A stretch of 64,000 nucleotides of DNA, from contig JAJAGP010001360.1 in NCBI GenBank assembly GCA_025084515.1, forward strand, positions 62,001-126,000, given 5' to 3'. Numbering within the stretch: position 1 is the first letter of the stretch; each line of letters starts with the position of its first letter. Below, in pieces: positions 48,735 through 59,966 of the stretch. The notes under the pieces are model-generated. The model ran no database searches. It was not told the DNA's origin and was given only the letters and a program-made list of their open reading frames with translations. Position numbers and translations under genes: made by a program. Origin of the DNA: Ancistrus triradiatus (lineage: Eukaryota > Chordata > Actinopteri > Siluriformes > Loricariidae).

Positions 48735-49622
48735 TATGATTGGTGAACGGAAAACACTAGATTCCAGCATAAGAGCTGTGACACATGGTAGTGATAGTGC
48801 TCTGCTATGGTGATGTCTAAGAAACATTTACATTTACAGCAGTTAGCAGACGCCCTTATCCAGAGAGACTTACAATTGATACATTCTTACAGTCCAAGCA
48901 ATTATGGGTTAAGGGTCTTGCTCAAGGACCCAACAGTGGCAGCTTGGCAGAGGTGGGATTTGAACCCTGGACCTTCTGGTCCACAGTCCAGTACCTTACC
49001 CGCTAGTCTACCACAGTCCCAAACAAACATGGATGGAGCAATGAAATCTCAATGATACCAACAAATTCTAAAAGTAAATGGCAGAATATCTGTGTGTGGA
49101 ATTAATATCAAGAGAACATGGGTCATGCAACAAGACAATGACTCTAAGCAAGCGAGTTGTTTTATCAAAGAATGATTACAAGAGTAAAGTTCATGTTTTG
49201 CAATGGCCAAGTTCATACATTACAAGTAACCTACATGAACCCAAAGCAAGCAATTCATGTGAGCAGAACCACTAAAATCCCAAAAGCTGTTTTATATATA
49301 GGTATAGGAAAATATATACAATTGTGCAGGACTATACAAAAGGAATTGTTTAGTTACAGTTAGTGTTGCACAAAGCACTCACTCTAGCTAACGAAGGCAA
49401 AGTTTCACATACTTTTGTGACTCACTGGTATGTAATATTGAATCATATTTGTCAATAAATAAATGATTAATATATTTAAAGTATATTTTTGTCTCATTTG
49501 TTTGATTGTGTTCTCTTTATGTACTTTTAGGGATTGTGTGAATATATAGTATGATGATAATTGAGATAGTATTTATGCAGAAATATAGAATATTCTAAAT
49601 GGTTCACTTTCATGCATTACTG
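48735..49622 (+). mobile_element. Tc1 family 1 fragment interrupted by a SINE
   Basis: 48740-48800 matches the transposase middle (cggaaaacactagattccag, catggtagtgatag). After the SINE, 49027-49260 matches the second half (atggatggagcaatgaaatc, catgcaacaagacaatgact = second catalytic block). 49385-49622 is the right terminal repeat ending tgcattactgta. No open frame survives. Confidence 0.8.
48824..49020 (-). mobile_element. tRNA-derived SINE, minus orientation, nested in Tc1
   Basis: Reverse complement of the family: tail acatttacatttacagcagt at the left, B box gatttgaacc at 48958-48967, and head ctaccacagtccc at 49008-49020. Confidence 0.92.
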
Positions 49623-50347
49623 TATGCTGCTGTCCCCACCCTAGACTAGGACATAATACAGGCGAGTAGTTTCACTCAGTAGGAAGGCTCAAACAAAGTA
49701 CAAAGGAATCACGTCATTATTAGCTCTATGTGCTGTTATGTACAACCAACAAGCTGCATGAAGGACCTTAGAACCAGAATAATTGGAAAGATCAAGCAAT
49801 ATATGAATGCAATCAGCCCTGGGAATCAGGGTATAAGGGGCAACATCAACTTTAACTTTTAAAATATAGGCTCCATAAAACCAAAAAATGTTTCTGTCAG
49901 TATGGTGTAGCTGTGACAGGCACCATAATAACACTAAATTACATCCTTAGTCTGGGATACTTGCACAGCTTTCTAAATCACATACTACCCTTCAATAGTC
50001 ATTACTGCTACTGGTGAACATTCTGCGATATGACATTTGAATTGGGTAGGGGATTTGGGATGCACTATTGTACACCAAATTACTATTGACCTTTCTTACA
50101 TGAACAAATAATGCTGAGCGAATCCTCCACCCCTTAATGAAAGCTGCCTTTTGTCACTATTAGCTTTTGTACATGCACAGAGAATCCATAAACTCAGATG
50201 ATATGGTAATAGTCTGCTTTATTATTTATTATAGATTATTTTTACTTAGTTGGAAATATGAGCTTGTGCATGTGTGACAAACAGTGGTGATCAATGAGTC
50301 GTCGCTCATGCACAACTTAATTATTCTCAGACAGACACACAATGTGT
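49623..50347. other. Intron 1 sequence, nothing recognised
   Basis: No gene or named repeat seen. Confidence 0.5.
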
Positions 50348-52850
50348 TGTAAGGGGTCGGGCTGCCCTTCGTCCTGCTGGACGATAGAGGGCAGCATCGG
50401 CTCCTATAATTGTCCTTATGCTCTTACGATGTTCTGTGGCTCACGAACGCCGGTTAATGTGGCATTACTTGGCTAATTCTCATCACCTGCTGGCTCAGGT
50501 ATTTAAGAAGGCTTCTGAGTCCAGTCAGTGTCTTACCATCCTTGTATCTACACGCGAGTCAGTGCTCTACACTGCTGTCTATGTGGCCGTAGCCAGTGCT
50601 TTTGCACTACCATGTTTCAAAGGAAAACACCGCGTTGCTTACCTCCCGTGATTGGTGACCGCAGGTAGGCAGGGAGACTAGTCAAGCTTGCTCTTTGAAG
50701 AGAGCCAGCTTCGTAGAGTAGCAAGGCTCGAGGTAAGGTAGGGATTTAGCTGATCAGGGCAGGGCCAGATTTCCCTGGTCACCGGTCCCCGGGCAGCTTA
50801 TCCTTCTCGCCCCCCCTCGCCTTGCGGTGGCGTGGCCTTTGTTGCTTCCTCTTCTTGGCGATCGGGCTGGTACCGCCCGTTCTCTGTTGTCACAGGACCG
50901 AGGGTCGCTGTGTAGTGTTCAGCACTGTCCCTCGTTATTTTTTTGAGCGTCCCTTTCTTGCTCCGTCCAGGCTGGCCTGGTGCTGTGGCGCGTCTTGTAG
51001 GCCCTGTGCACAGAGGACCGTGAATCGCTTCGCATATGCGTGTTCGTCCCATGTTCCATTGTTCGGAGAACCGTGCATCGCTTCGCGCAGCCTTAGGGTT
51101 TGGGAATTATTCCCTGAGGTCTTTTTTGCAGCTCGCCTCGCTCCGTCTCCCTTAGCGGTTCCGAGCGGCTTTGGTCGCCTTGCTTCTGCCGAGTGTGGTC
51201 CAGATCTCCGGTTTCCCGCTCGGCGCAATCTAATTTCCTTTTGTTTTAGTTTCGTATTGTATGGTTTGGCGCTCAGCATCAGTAGTGCCGAATATATAGT
51301 GTTTCTGTCCACTGAGCGCATTCCGGTTTGCTGTTGTATCGCTGCACTGATTCAACGTGTGCTCACGTTCCGCTCGATTGCGGCCATTCTGCGCATGCGC
51401 GGACCTGTACGCTGTCAGCGTAGTGGCGGTATGCTGAAAGCGTCCATCGGCATAGAGGCGCCATACGCTATTGGCATATTTCAGTTCATTTCTTCAGTGG
51501 CTAAGTGGGGTGTTGGGTTTAGGGTTTTAGGTCCTCAGCCACTGAAGCTCCTATTTTTTGTCTATTTATTTATTAATTTGTGTGAACCATTGTTTTGTTT
51601 CTTTATTTTATTTTGGTTCACCAATTCCATCTGGAGCTAACTGCAATAGGATCCTAAAAACCCTTTTTCTTTGTTTTCACGATTCACCATCGCTTTTTAG
51701 ATGGCGACTCGTAACATCCCCCGAAGCGGCCACAGCAATCGCTGGTCAGGTCCCGGTTAGCTCTTGGTGGTCTGTCCCTTAACCCCGGCCAGGTTAGGGA
51801 CTTGGTTTGGCATCCTGACCCTATTGAGCTTCTCAGACACGGCCACAGTAGGCGTGGCTGCCCTCTCCGGTCCAATTTGGGGCTTCTGGCCCCAGCGGTC
51901 TATTTCGAGTCCTCCATAGAGTCTGACCCATCTCCTGACCCTCCCGGTTTAAGGGACCATCAGCGCTGTACTTGGGCACGCCCCTCGTGCATGCCCAGTA
52001 TATTTGAGATCTCTCAGGGCTCCAGGAGGGTTGTGGCTTATGTGTAGGAATTCCACCAGTTGGCACTGGAGAGTGGTTTTTGCAACAAGTTACTCAGGGA
52101 CATATTTAAGTATGGCCTCAGCAAAGAGGTTAGGGACAGCTTGTTCTTTTTCCAGATCCTTCTTGGCTGTCTGACCTGTTTGATCTGGCCACACAGGTTG
52201 AGTCCCTCCTAATGTAGCGTACTAGTAGGAAGGCCGGATTTTTCGCCCCACACTTCCGGCTCGGCCACCTAGCCCTGTATTTGAACATGTAGTGCCACCT
52301 AGCTCCATACCTGAGCTTGAAGCACCCGTAAGCTCTATACCTGAGCAGTTAAGCTCCATATTTGAGCATTTGGCACTTCGTATCTAAGCACGCTGCACTC
52401 ATAAGCTCTGTTCCTGAGCTTGCCGCGCCCGTTAACTCCATATTTGGGCATTTAGCTTCGTCCAGCTCCGAACCTGAGCAATTAAGCTCCATGGGTGAGC
52501 ATTTAGCGCTTCCAGGCTCCATACCGGAGCTCGCCACGCTCGTAAGCTCTATACTTGAGCAGTTAAGCTCCATATTTGAGCATTTGGTGCCACCTAGCTC
52601 TGTATCTGAGCACGCCGCGCTCGTAAGCTCTGTTCTTCAGCTTGCCGTGCCCGTTAGCCCCGTATTTGGGCATTTAGCGCCACCTAGCTCCGAACCTGAG
52701 CAAACAAGCTCCATGGGTGAACATTTAGCACCACCTGACTCCATACCTGAGCTCACCACACCCGTAACCTGAGCAGTTAAGCTCCATATTTGAGCATTTG
52801 TTACCGCCAATTGGAAAGGCCAAGCCTTGACCTTAACCTTGATCCACCAA
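50348..52850 (+). mobile_element. GC-rich Ty3/Gypsy-type LTR retroelement, 5' part with Gag remnant
   Basis: Starts TGTAAGGGGTCGGGCTGCCC; a TATA-like tatttaag lies at 50500. The long leader/LTR-like region runs to about 51700, where tggcgactcgtaaca (51703-51717) could be a primer-binding site or LTR end. The frame 51802-52210 encodes a Gag-like stretch: WHPDPIELL, then, past one in-frame TAG at 52045-52047, EFHQLALESGFCNKLLRDIF and KYGLSKEVRDSLFFF, like the Gag domain of vertebrate Gypsy elements (LAxESGW...LR..F..GLSEE..DEL). Downstream is a minisatellite (52250-52800). No protease, polymerase or integrase and no 3' LTR were found. Confidence 0.6.
52250..52800 (+). repeat. Minisatellite in the Gag region, about 36-bp units in a 214-bp higher-order repeat
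   Basis: Units resemble agctcc(a/g)tacctgagc plus a variable linker. The sub-phrase agctccatatttgag recurs at about 52352, 52566 and 52780, i.e. every 214 bp. The plus frame 52362-52772 stays open and reads SSxPELAAPVxSIFGHLA-type repeats. Confidence 0.85.
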
Positions 52851-53190
52851 CATCCAAGGGTCGAAGCTGCACAGTAGAGAGAAATGGGATAAAATTCCCC
52901 CAAGCTGATATGCAGAACTGTACAACAGTTATCAGAAACATTTAGTTGCAGTTATTGCTGCACAAGGTTGTTTCGCACCCCAGATCCCGAAAGTAAAGGT
53001 TCACATACTTTTGCAACGCAAAGATATGTAATATTAAATCCTTTTCTCGAATGAATAAATGATGATGCGTACTATTTTTGTCTTATTTAGTTATGTGGGG
53101 TCTCTTTATCTACTTTTAGCGCTTGTGTGCAAATCTGATGATGCTTTAAGCCATATTTGTTCATAAATATAGAAAATTCTAAAGGTTCAC
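52850..53190 (+). mobile_element. 3' end fragment of Tc1 family 1
   Basis: Transposase C-terminus (aactgtacaacagttatcag, catttagttgcagttattgc) followed by the right terminal repeat (ggttcacatacttttgca ... aaattctaaaggttcac). Confidence 0.85.
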
Positions 53191-53409
53191 AGGGGTTGTG
53201 ATGTCCCAAATCACATTTTACAACAATAAAGAGTATGCCTATCAAGTACTTTACATATTATTATTTTGACCACTATTTAGCATTTTGAATTGGGATACAT
53301 TTCACCATAAAAATGTAACTCACCAATTACACCAAAGTAACCAACAAAGTAATACAGGCTATGGAGCCTGCAATCTTTATTTGAATTTTATTGAAAGCAT
53401 AATCATAAT

Positions 53410-53575
53410 GTTTTTTCATGCTTTACCCCACCATTTCCTGGCCAGGGTTATGGGCCTATCCTCAGAGAGCACAGGGCAAAGGGGTACCAGTCTATTGCAG
53501 CAGCAGCAGGGCATAATTCCCCATTCCCCCAGACACAGCCATCCATGTCTGCATATGAATCCCAATCACACCTTC
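53410..53575 (-). repeat. Dispersed teleost repeat, degenerate copy
   Basis: Shows tggccagggttatgggccta, agagcacagggcaaagg, accagtctattgcagcagc and catgtctgcatatgaatccc. Confidence 0.55.
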
Positions 53576-54599
53576 TTTTCATTTCTTTCAGCTTATGAAA
53601 CATATTTTTGTGATATCAGTTTAATTAACTGTAATAATGATGAATGTGCAAGTGGAGAATATGGTTAATTACATCTTAGAGACATGAAGGCAGCGTAATA
53701 GTGACACTTTACTCTCCTACTGTAGTAACTTCATAGCCCTTTCACACTAATCCAGGTTCCATTTGCTTTAAAAACGAGGGTCATTCACAGTGTCCTGGAA
53801 AAGAGTGGCCATCTAATCCAAGTGAAGGTGTGAAGGTGCTTGTCGTTTGTTTCAGTTGGTTCTACCATTAGTCACTTCTGTGCTTACAACAAGAATTAAT
53901 TTCCTTTCTATAAAAGCATGTGTAAACATTAGCTGCCTTCAAAGCATTTTGACAACCATTTGCTATCACTAACCTCCCTGTGAGAGAAGCAATGGGTAAC
54001 AGCAACAGCAATAACAGCTCCAATTGGTTCATTCTTTTGCAGCTGTCCCTCTTGAACGATACATTAGTTTCCATGGTGCCAGGGAGATGTGGAGCATGCT
54101 CAGTGGAGCTCCAGATGGGCCACAGGACTGAACACACTCCTCAGATTAAACACACAGATGGACTGACAGTCTAACCATAATCCTACAACTGTTGTACTTT
54201 AATCCAGCTCCAAAAACTGTGATGACAAGCATCAACAGCATGGCAAGACAGCTTGGCTGCTCCATTGTACTGACTGTGAGCTTCTGTAAATTTCATTACT
54301 TATCTTGGAATCAAATGTGATTGCAATGTTGTGTAAGATTGCTTCCTTGACTAAAATAACTACACAGAGAGTAAAGATTTGGTAAGTTCTCCCGAAGGTT
54401 GATTATAGGTACCCTAACGAGGGAACTGTTATAATGATGCATATGTGGGCCACATTTAGTATGCTTATTATTTTCTCACTACATCCGAAGGAACTTACTT
54501 CATGTAATTCCAACACTGGTGATAATATAGCTTAAAGTTGATTTTGTAGCTTACATGTCATTGTGGGTATTTGCGATTTTCTTTTCGCTGCTCTCAATA
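53576..54599. other. Unique-looking intron 1 sequence; possible conserved non-coding element
   Basis: No repeat signature. 53640-54180 has balanced composition and overlapping open frames on both strands (53980-54174 plus, 54137-53868 minus) without recognisable protein motifs, as often seen in conserved non-coding DNA. Confidence 0.4.
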
Positions 54600-54800
54600 A
54601 GGATTACCACAGTGGATCAGCGGATATTAGATTTGGGACAGGTTTTACATCGGATACCCTTACTGATGCAACTCTCCTCATTTGGTTTGGGACAGGTGTA
54701 ACGTTGTGTAATTTCCTGTTGTGGATTTAATTCCACTCGGCAACCTACTGCTGTAGGAATGCGATTGGTCAGTGGGTTGTGTGTAAGAGTGACTCACTCC
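54600..54800. repeat. Degenerate dispersed repeat
   Basis: catcggatacccttactgat, gcaactctcctcattt and ttccactcggcaacctac resemble a common fish repeat (GGATGCCCTTCCTGACGCAA). Low confidence on family. Confidence 0.45.
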
Positions 54801-55829
54801 AATTTTGACATGCAAGCATAGGTTGCAGCACTAATTAAATATATATATAGAATATATATTTAAAAATATTTTATATGTTTAATGAATCTTAAAGATATTC
54901 ATGTCTGACTCATTCTTTTTACAGCGCATGTACACATGCACGGTAGAAGATACTCTCCTAACTGTGATTCCCATTTGTGTATTACTGTATCACTGATTCA
55001 ATAAATCATCAGTGGGCAAAGGAGAGTTCGTCTCGTCTGTCAAACACAACACAGTTACACAGGCAGTTGGAGAACATCCCCAGTGGCTGTTTTCGTCCCT
55101 CATAAAAGTATCCATTACTCCCTGATGCTGTCATTTCCAGCAACTGGCTCTACCTACTAAGTGAATCGTGCTGAACATAGTTCCGATTAGTTTGACCAAA
55201 TATAGTTACCATGCAACATTTTTTGCATGGTGCAGGGTAAAAATGCATTACTCCACCTGCGTATAGTAGACTACATAGCGAGTACAGTCATTTCAGATTC
55301 CACCCAACTGAAGGAGATCAGTCAAGGTCAGTAGAAATAATGGCTTGATAATGCACAACCTGTTAAATCTTTAGAAACAAGTGATGAGTCTGCACAAACT
55401 GCTCTGTTCACTCGTATAACAAGCAGCTAAGATGACAGCTGGAGAGCCATATCAAGAGCAGAGCAGTCACCCACAACTGGTCAAAAAGTTGGTATTGGTC
55501 GCTAGGCTCTTGAAATAAAATAAACCTTTGAAATAAAGGTTAAAAAATCTAGTAAAGCCAACAAAGGGGATGATAGGCAGTTCACCAAAACTGTACCCCA
55601 AAAGGCATAATATTGGACTTCATAGAGTAAGGTGTGTACCTTTTGATTTTCTGAAAAAGTACAAACCCTTTCCTAACAGCAAGAAGTACAGATGTGTACC
55701 ATTTAAACATCAGCTAAAGGTACAGTCAGGATAGCCCCTCCTCTTTTAATAGTCACTCATCTCAAGTGAGATTGGCTCTGATGCACCTTTCAACTGAGTA
55801 TCTTTAAAAAAAAAGTTGGTGGCATTGAT
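54801..55829. other. Intron 1 sequence with a weak GGTAC-type repeat
   Basis: AT-rich stretch at 54838-54890. 55595-55735 contains ggtgtgtaccttttgatttt and agatgtgtaccatttaaaca, resembling a known fish repeat type, decayed. No gene. Confidence 0.4.
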
Positions 55830-56048
55830 ATATTCTAGAGGTTCACATACTTTTGACACTCACTAATATGTAATATTGTATCATTTTGCTCAATAAATAA
55901 ATGACCAAGTATACTACTTTTGTCTCATTTGTGTAACTTGGTTCTGTTGATCTACCTTTAGGCTTATGTGAAAATCTGATGTTTTAGGCCATATTTATGC
56001 AAAAATACTGAAAATTCTAAAGGGTTCATAAACTTTCAAGCACCACTG
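55830..56048 (+). mobile_element. 3' terminal repeat of Tc1 family 1
   Basis: Matches the right end of the element at 3529: ctagaggttcacatactttt, gtcaataaataaatgacc-like, caagcaccactgta at the end. Confidence 0.88.
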
Positions 56049-56945
56049 TAGTGACTGATTAACAATGTTCCAAACATCATCAGAGAATAGATCAGATAAT
56101 TATTTGAAATATTTAGTTGGTAGAGGGTTGAGAGGGCAGCTGGTGTTATTCAGACGTGAGATCACTTTAGTGAGTGTTTCACGACTAACCGGTGCAAAGG
56201 CTGATACTAACAATGCCTTCTCTAATTGAACGTATTTTTGTTCCAAAGAAATCAGCATATTCTTCACATTTTTAATTTGAGGTCTCTAATGTGGCTTGAG
56301 AGGAACAGATAACCAGTCTGTCTACTGTAAGAAAAAGGAATTTAGGATTATTTTTTTATTGTTGATAAGGCTAGAGAAATACTCTGGGACTGTGGTAGCC
56401 TAGCGGGTAAGGTCCAGCAGGTCCAGGGTTCAAATCCCACCTCTGCCAAGCTGCCACTGTTGGGTCCTTGAGCAAGGCCCTTAACCCATAATTGCTTGGA
56501 TTGTAAGATTGTATCAATTGTAAGTCGCTCTGGATAAGGGCGTCTGCTAAATGCTGTAAATGTTAAATGTTACTCTGACTTTGCAGTCCTAAGTTGGCTG
56601 TTGAGCTTTTTAAGGTAATTTTTGTATATATCATAATGAATAGTGAGCTTAGTCTGTCTCCATTTTCTTTCAGCATGTCTGCATTCTCTCTTTAACTTAA
56701 TTATGGTGTTTGAATTTTGTCCATGGCACTTTATTAATGCATGGCACCTATTTAGTTTTTAGTGGTGCCCGAATGTTAATGCAATCACTAATTCTGGTGG
56801 TGAAATCTCAAACTAAACTATCACAGTCAGCCTCAGTAACAGGGAAGGTTAAGGTAAACAGATTTGAGGAAGTAGTTTTAAAATCATCAGTGAAATAGCG
56901 CTTGCTAATTAATTTCCTGCTTAACTTAAAGTTGGTAAGCATAAT
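56049..56945. repeat. Unclassified repeat split by a SINE
   Basis: The flanks of the SINE (56049-56386 and 56571-56945) read as one continuous sequence once the SINE is removed. I think I have seen the text (cagcttagtctgtctccatt type) repeated in other fish genomes but cannot name it. No protein recognised. Confidence 0.4.
56387..56570 (+). mobile_element. tRNA-derived SINE with 7-bp target duplication
   Basis: tactctg flanks both ends (56380-56386 and 56571-56577). Body has tagcctagcgggtaaggtcc, B box GGTTCAAATC and the L2-like tail. Compared with the copy at 47975, about 18 bp between A and B boxes are missing. Confidence 0.93.
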
Positions 56946-56960
56946 CATTGTGAAAAAGTA

Positions 56961-57833
56961 AATACACTACAAAGACAAGATATTTAATGTTGAAACGGAT
57001 AAACTTTTTATTTATTTATTTATTTTTTGGCAAATATTCATTCATTTTGAATTTGGTGCCTGCGTTCTAAAACAGTTGGGACAAGGGCAACAAAATACAC
57101 CTGTTTGGAACCTGTTTGTTTCATGTTCTTAGGTCCAAAGAGGAAAAGGACTGTCCGGATTGTTATTGTTAAGTTCAAAAGCCAGAAACTCTGACGGTAT
57201 GGGGGTGTGTTAGTGCCCATGTCATGGGTAACTTGCACATCTGTGAAGGCACCATTAATGCTGAAAGGTACATGCAGGTTTTGGAGCAACATATGCTGCC
57301 ATTCAAGCAATGTCTTTTTTCAGGGACGTGCCTGCTTATTTCAGCAAGACAATGCCAAGCCTCATTCTGCACATGTTACAACAGCGTGGCTTCGTAGTAA
57401 AAGAGTGCTGGTACTAGACTGGTCTGCCTGCAGTCCAGACCTGTCTCCCATTGAAAATGTGACAATGGAGACCCCAGACTGTTGAGCAGCATCAAGCAAG
57501 AATGGGAAAGAATTCCACTCACAAAAAGCTTCAACAATTAGTGTCTTCAGTTCCCAAACGCTCATTGAGTGTTGTTAAAAGGAAAGGTGATGTAACACAG
57601 TGGTAAACATGTTCCTGTCCCAACAGTTTTGGAACATGTTGCAGGTATCACATTCAAAATAAGTGATTTTTTTCAAAAATCAATAAAGTTTAACATTTGA
57701 ACATTAAATATCTTGTCTTAGTAGTGCATTCAATTAAATATAGGTTGAAAAAGATTTGCAAATCATCGTATTCGGTTTTTATTTTTTTATTTATGTTTTA
57801 CACCACATCCCAATTTCATTGAATTGGGGTTAT
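56961..57833 (+). mobile_element. Tc1/mariner-like element, internally deleted
   Basis: Inverted subterminal sequences (tacactacaaagacaagata at the left; tatcttgtcttagtagtgca at the right) and the end cccaatttcattgaattggg. The plus strand reads VWGCVSAHVMGNLHICEGTI and FQQDNAKPHSAHVTTAWLRS, then ACSPDLSPIENV, so the second catalytic D and the E are visible. The N-terminal half, including the first D, is deleted between about 57120 and 57180. It sits about 240 bp downstream (minus strand) of THSD7B exon 1. Confidence 0.8.
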
Positions 57834-58072
57834 ATATATATATATAAATTTTTGGCCATACCGCCCAGCTCTAGATGGTATAATAACTAAACTCTCTGTT
57901 TAGTATGTATTACTAACTACATAGTAGGTTTTGCTAAATTGCTAACTATCTCCAGTTGATTTAGTGAGCTGAGTGAGTGCCAGAGCTGAATGATGTATTT
58001 AAACCTAACTGAGTTGTCTCACCTCAATGAAATGTTTAAAAGTTGAGGCAGAGAAAATAACTGAAGTCTCAC

Positions 58073-58213
58073 CTGTTTTCCATGAGAACAGATTCCTCTT
58101 TGGCTCATTTGTGCACACTGCAGTGGCAATTAGGGAGAAGCAGAGCAGACGGATTGAGGGGAAGAAGGCCAGGCCATGCTTTAGAAACCACATACTCCCT
58201 CACTGTCTAACAC
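58073..58213 (-). CDS. thsd7b: THSD7B first coding exon: start codon and signal peptide (coding part 58073-58193)
   Basis: The ATG at 58193-58191 opens 40 codons plus one base. The product starts MWFLKHGLAFF, has a hydrophobic stretch (LLCFSLIATAV) that fits a signal peptide, and ends in NLFSWKTG. The FxWKTG ending matches the start of the first TSP1 repeat in THSD7 proteins. The donor on the minus strand is G|GTGAGA (intron starts at 58072). Upstream, a pyrimidine-rich acceptor ending in CAG (58216-58214) leaves a 20-base 5' UTR in this exon, so at least one non-coding exon should lie further upstream. The exon ends in phase 1 and the exon at 19668 begins with the two bases that complete the Gly codon, giving WKTGIWGEC across the junction. 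THSD7 proteins are large type I membrane or secreted glycoproteins. The B assignment rests mainly on the next exons. Confidence 0.85.
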
Positions 58214-58504
58214 CTGATGGAGAGAGAAACATTCCCCAGTGAGACTGAAGACCAAAGCCTAGACAGAAAGACAAAAAGCTAAAACACAGCTAGATCTCCA
58301 ATAAATAAAAAACACCACATTGCATGCTAGACTGAAAAGATATAATTGCATGAGAAAAACATAACACTAGGATAGTTTTCACATAATGAACCAGTAAAAA
58401 AACAGTTGGAAAGCTTCTTTCAAAAGAACCCCCTCAAATTCAGTGAAACACTTAATCAATCACTCAGTAATAAGACTAAGATAAAAAGTGTTATGAAAGT
58501 TTTA

Positions 58505-58940
58505 TAATGTGCACCTACGGTGCGGAGACGAGAGCGAGGTGTAAAGTTCAAGGTCAGACTTTATTTACACCCTCAGGCTCACAACACAGGAAAGAGCAGA
58601 GCATGAATCAGAGTGTTATACCAGTCCAGAATCTGTATACAAGCAACTGAAAGAATGAGCAAAGGTATCCAAAGGGTTGAGGCTGAAGTGTGAGTTGAAA
58701 TCTGTAATTGAAGTAATAACCAAGAGAGCCATAAAGAATTCTCAGAAACATAGTGTATCTATGGGACTTCACAAATGGAGAGTGCTTGCTGAGAGTGATG
58801 AGGAAGAACAGGAACACGTGAGGAATCCATAAATTGAGAGCATTAAAGAGGAGTATGTGTGTGTCTGTTGAGAACGCTGGGAAATTAAGTCTGGGCTATT
58901 GGATGCCATGACTACAGGCATTAGAGCACCTCCACCAAGG
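58505..58940 (-). mobile_element. LTR of a Gypsy-type element, minus orientation
   Basis: On the minus strand the segment runs tgtagtcatggc... (about 58915) to ...ccgtaggtgcaca (58508), with taaataaagtctga (AATAAA, about 58565-58553). The end is GC-richer, as in R/U5. Exact ends are uncertain and no paired LTR was found. Confidence 0.5.
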
Positions 58941-59720
58941 CTCCCCACTGCAAGTTGTTGGAAAGGGTGAGGTTTGACCGTGCCGCAGGAGTTCCCCCTC
59001 TGATATGAGTTGATACCATGTGGGTACCCAGCATTATTTGCCAATACCATAACTCTCCCAGTCCATAGGGTACTGTAGGAGGGCAACTTGCATCCTGGAG
59101 TCCAACAGCCGGTGAACATCATGGAAGAATGTTCCATTTTCTTCCATCATATGAGGCTGGTGTTTCCAGATAACTGTGGCACTTGCAGTCAACTATAGAT
59201 GGTGCTATGGGCAAAGTTTGGAATCTTAAGATGCACTAAAATTGAATTACACAAATTGAGGAGTTTTGTGCCATTTCAGCTCAGAGTAGAAACTGACACC
59301 AATCTTGTAGGCAGTAGAGACAAAGAAACTTCCAGATGTGACTCACAGTAGCTCTAAACTTTGCTAAAAAAAATTTGAGAGACTCCAGAGATGAAGAATG
59401 CCTTCAGTGATTCACGTTGCAGAACTTGGTAAAACAGGATTTTCATGATAATGGGGTAGAGGGATGAACTGCATATCACAAAACTGTCAATCTATCAATC
59501 ACTGTGAAAACGGAGGCATTTCCTTTAGAGGTTTTAAGGTCTGTAACAAAACCAAGTGCTATGTGGGTGGATAGAAACTTTTGGAGCTTGCCCTTTGGAG
59601 GTTTTACATTGAGTGCAAACTGAGCAGTATGAAATGAATTTGTGAACATCTTGGTGCAGTGCTTCCCCTCAGCATTCCCTCATAAGTAGCTGCTAGGTGT
59701 TAGTCTCCCCAGAGTGATTG
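58941..59720 (-). mobile_element. Ty3/Gypsy integrase remnant
   Basis: Minus-strand frames near 59650-59480 read AQFALNVKPPKGKL, HIALGFVTDLKTSKGNASVF and TVIDRLT, equivalent to the integrase core start (HIALDFVTDLPxSxGNTVIFTVIDRFSK). Near 59290-59190 comes EMAQNSS...CILRFQTLP, equivalent to WAEYAQNS...FQCVLGYQPPLFP. Stops and frame changes throughout. It ends just upstream (minus) of the LTR at 58505-58940. Confidence 0.65.
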
Positions 59721-59966
59721 GCGCAGAGGGAGATATTATTGGAACAATATATCTGGGATTAGTTTTTAGTCTAAAAAATAAAAAATAAAAATAAAGCCTA
59801 GTGACATAGCACACTTCCTGTAACTGTTCAAATACAGCCAGGATTAACAGTAGAGGATATGCAATTTTTTGTGATGCAGTCCAGGCCATGATAGTTCATA
59901 TATGGGTGGAGAAAACTGCTCTTTTTCCGAACTAAGAAGAATGGCTGCTGACATGGGAGCATAACT

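Noticed and set aside
50822..51640. 272-codon open frame on the plus strand
   Set aside because: It lies in the GC-rich leader/LTR-like region of a retroelement, overlaps an open frame on the other strand, and shows no domain; GC-rich DNA has few stops.
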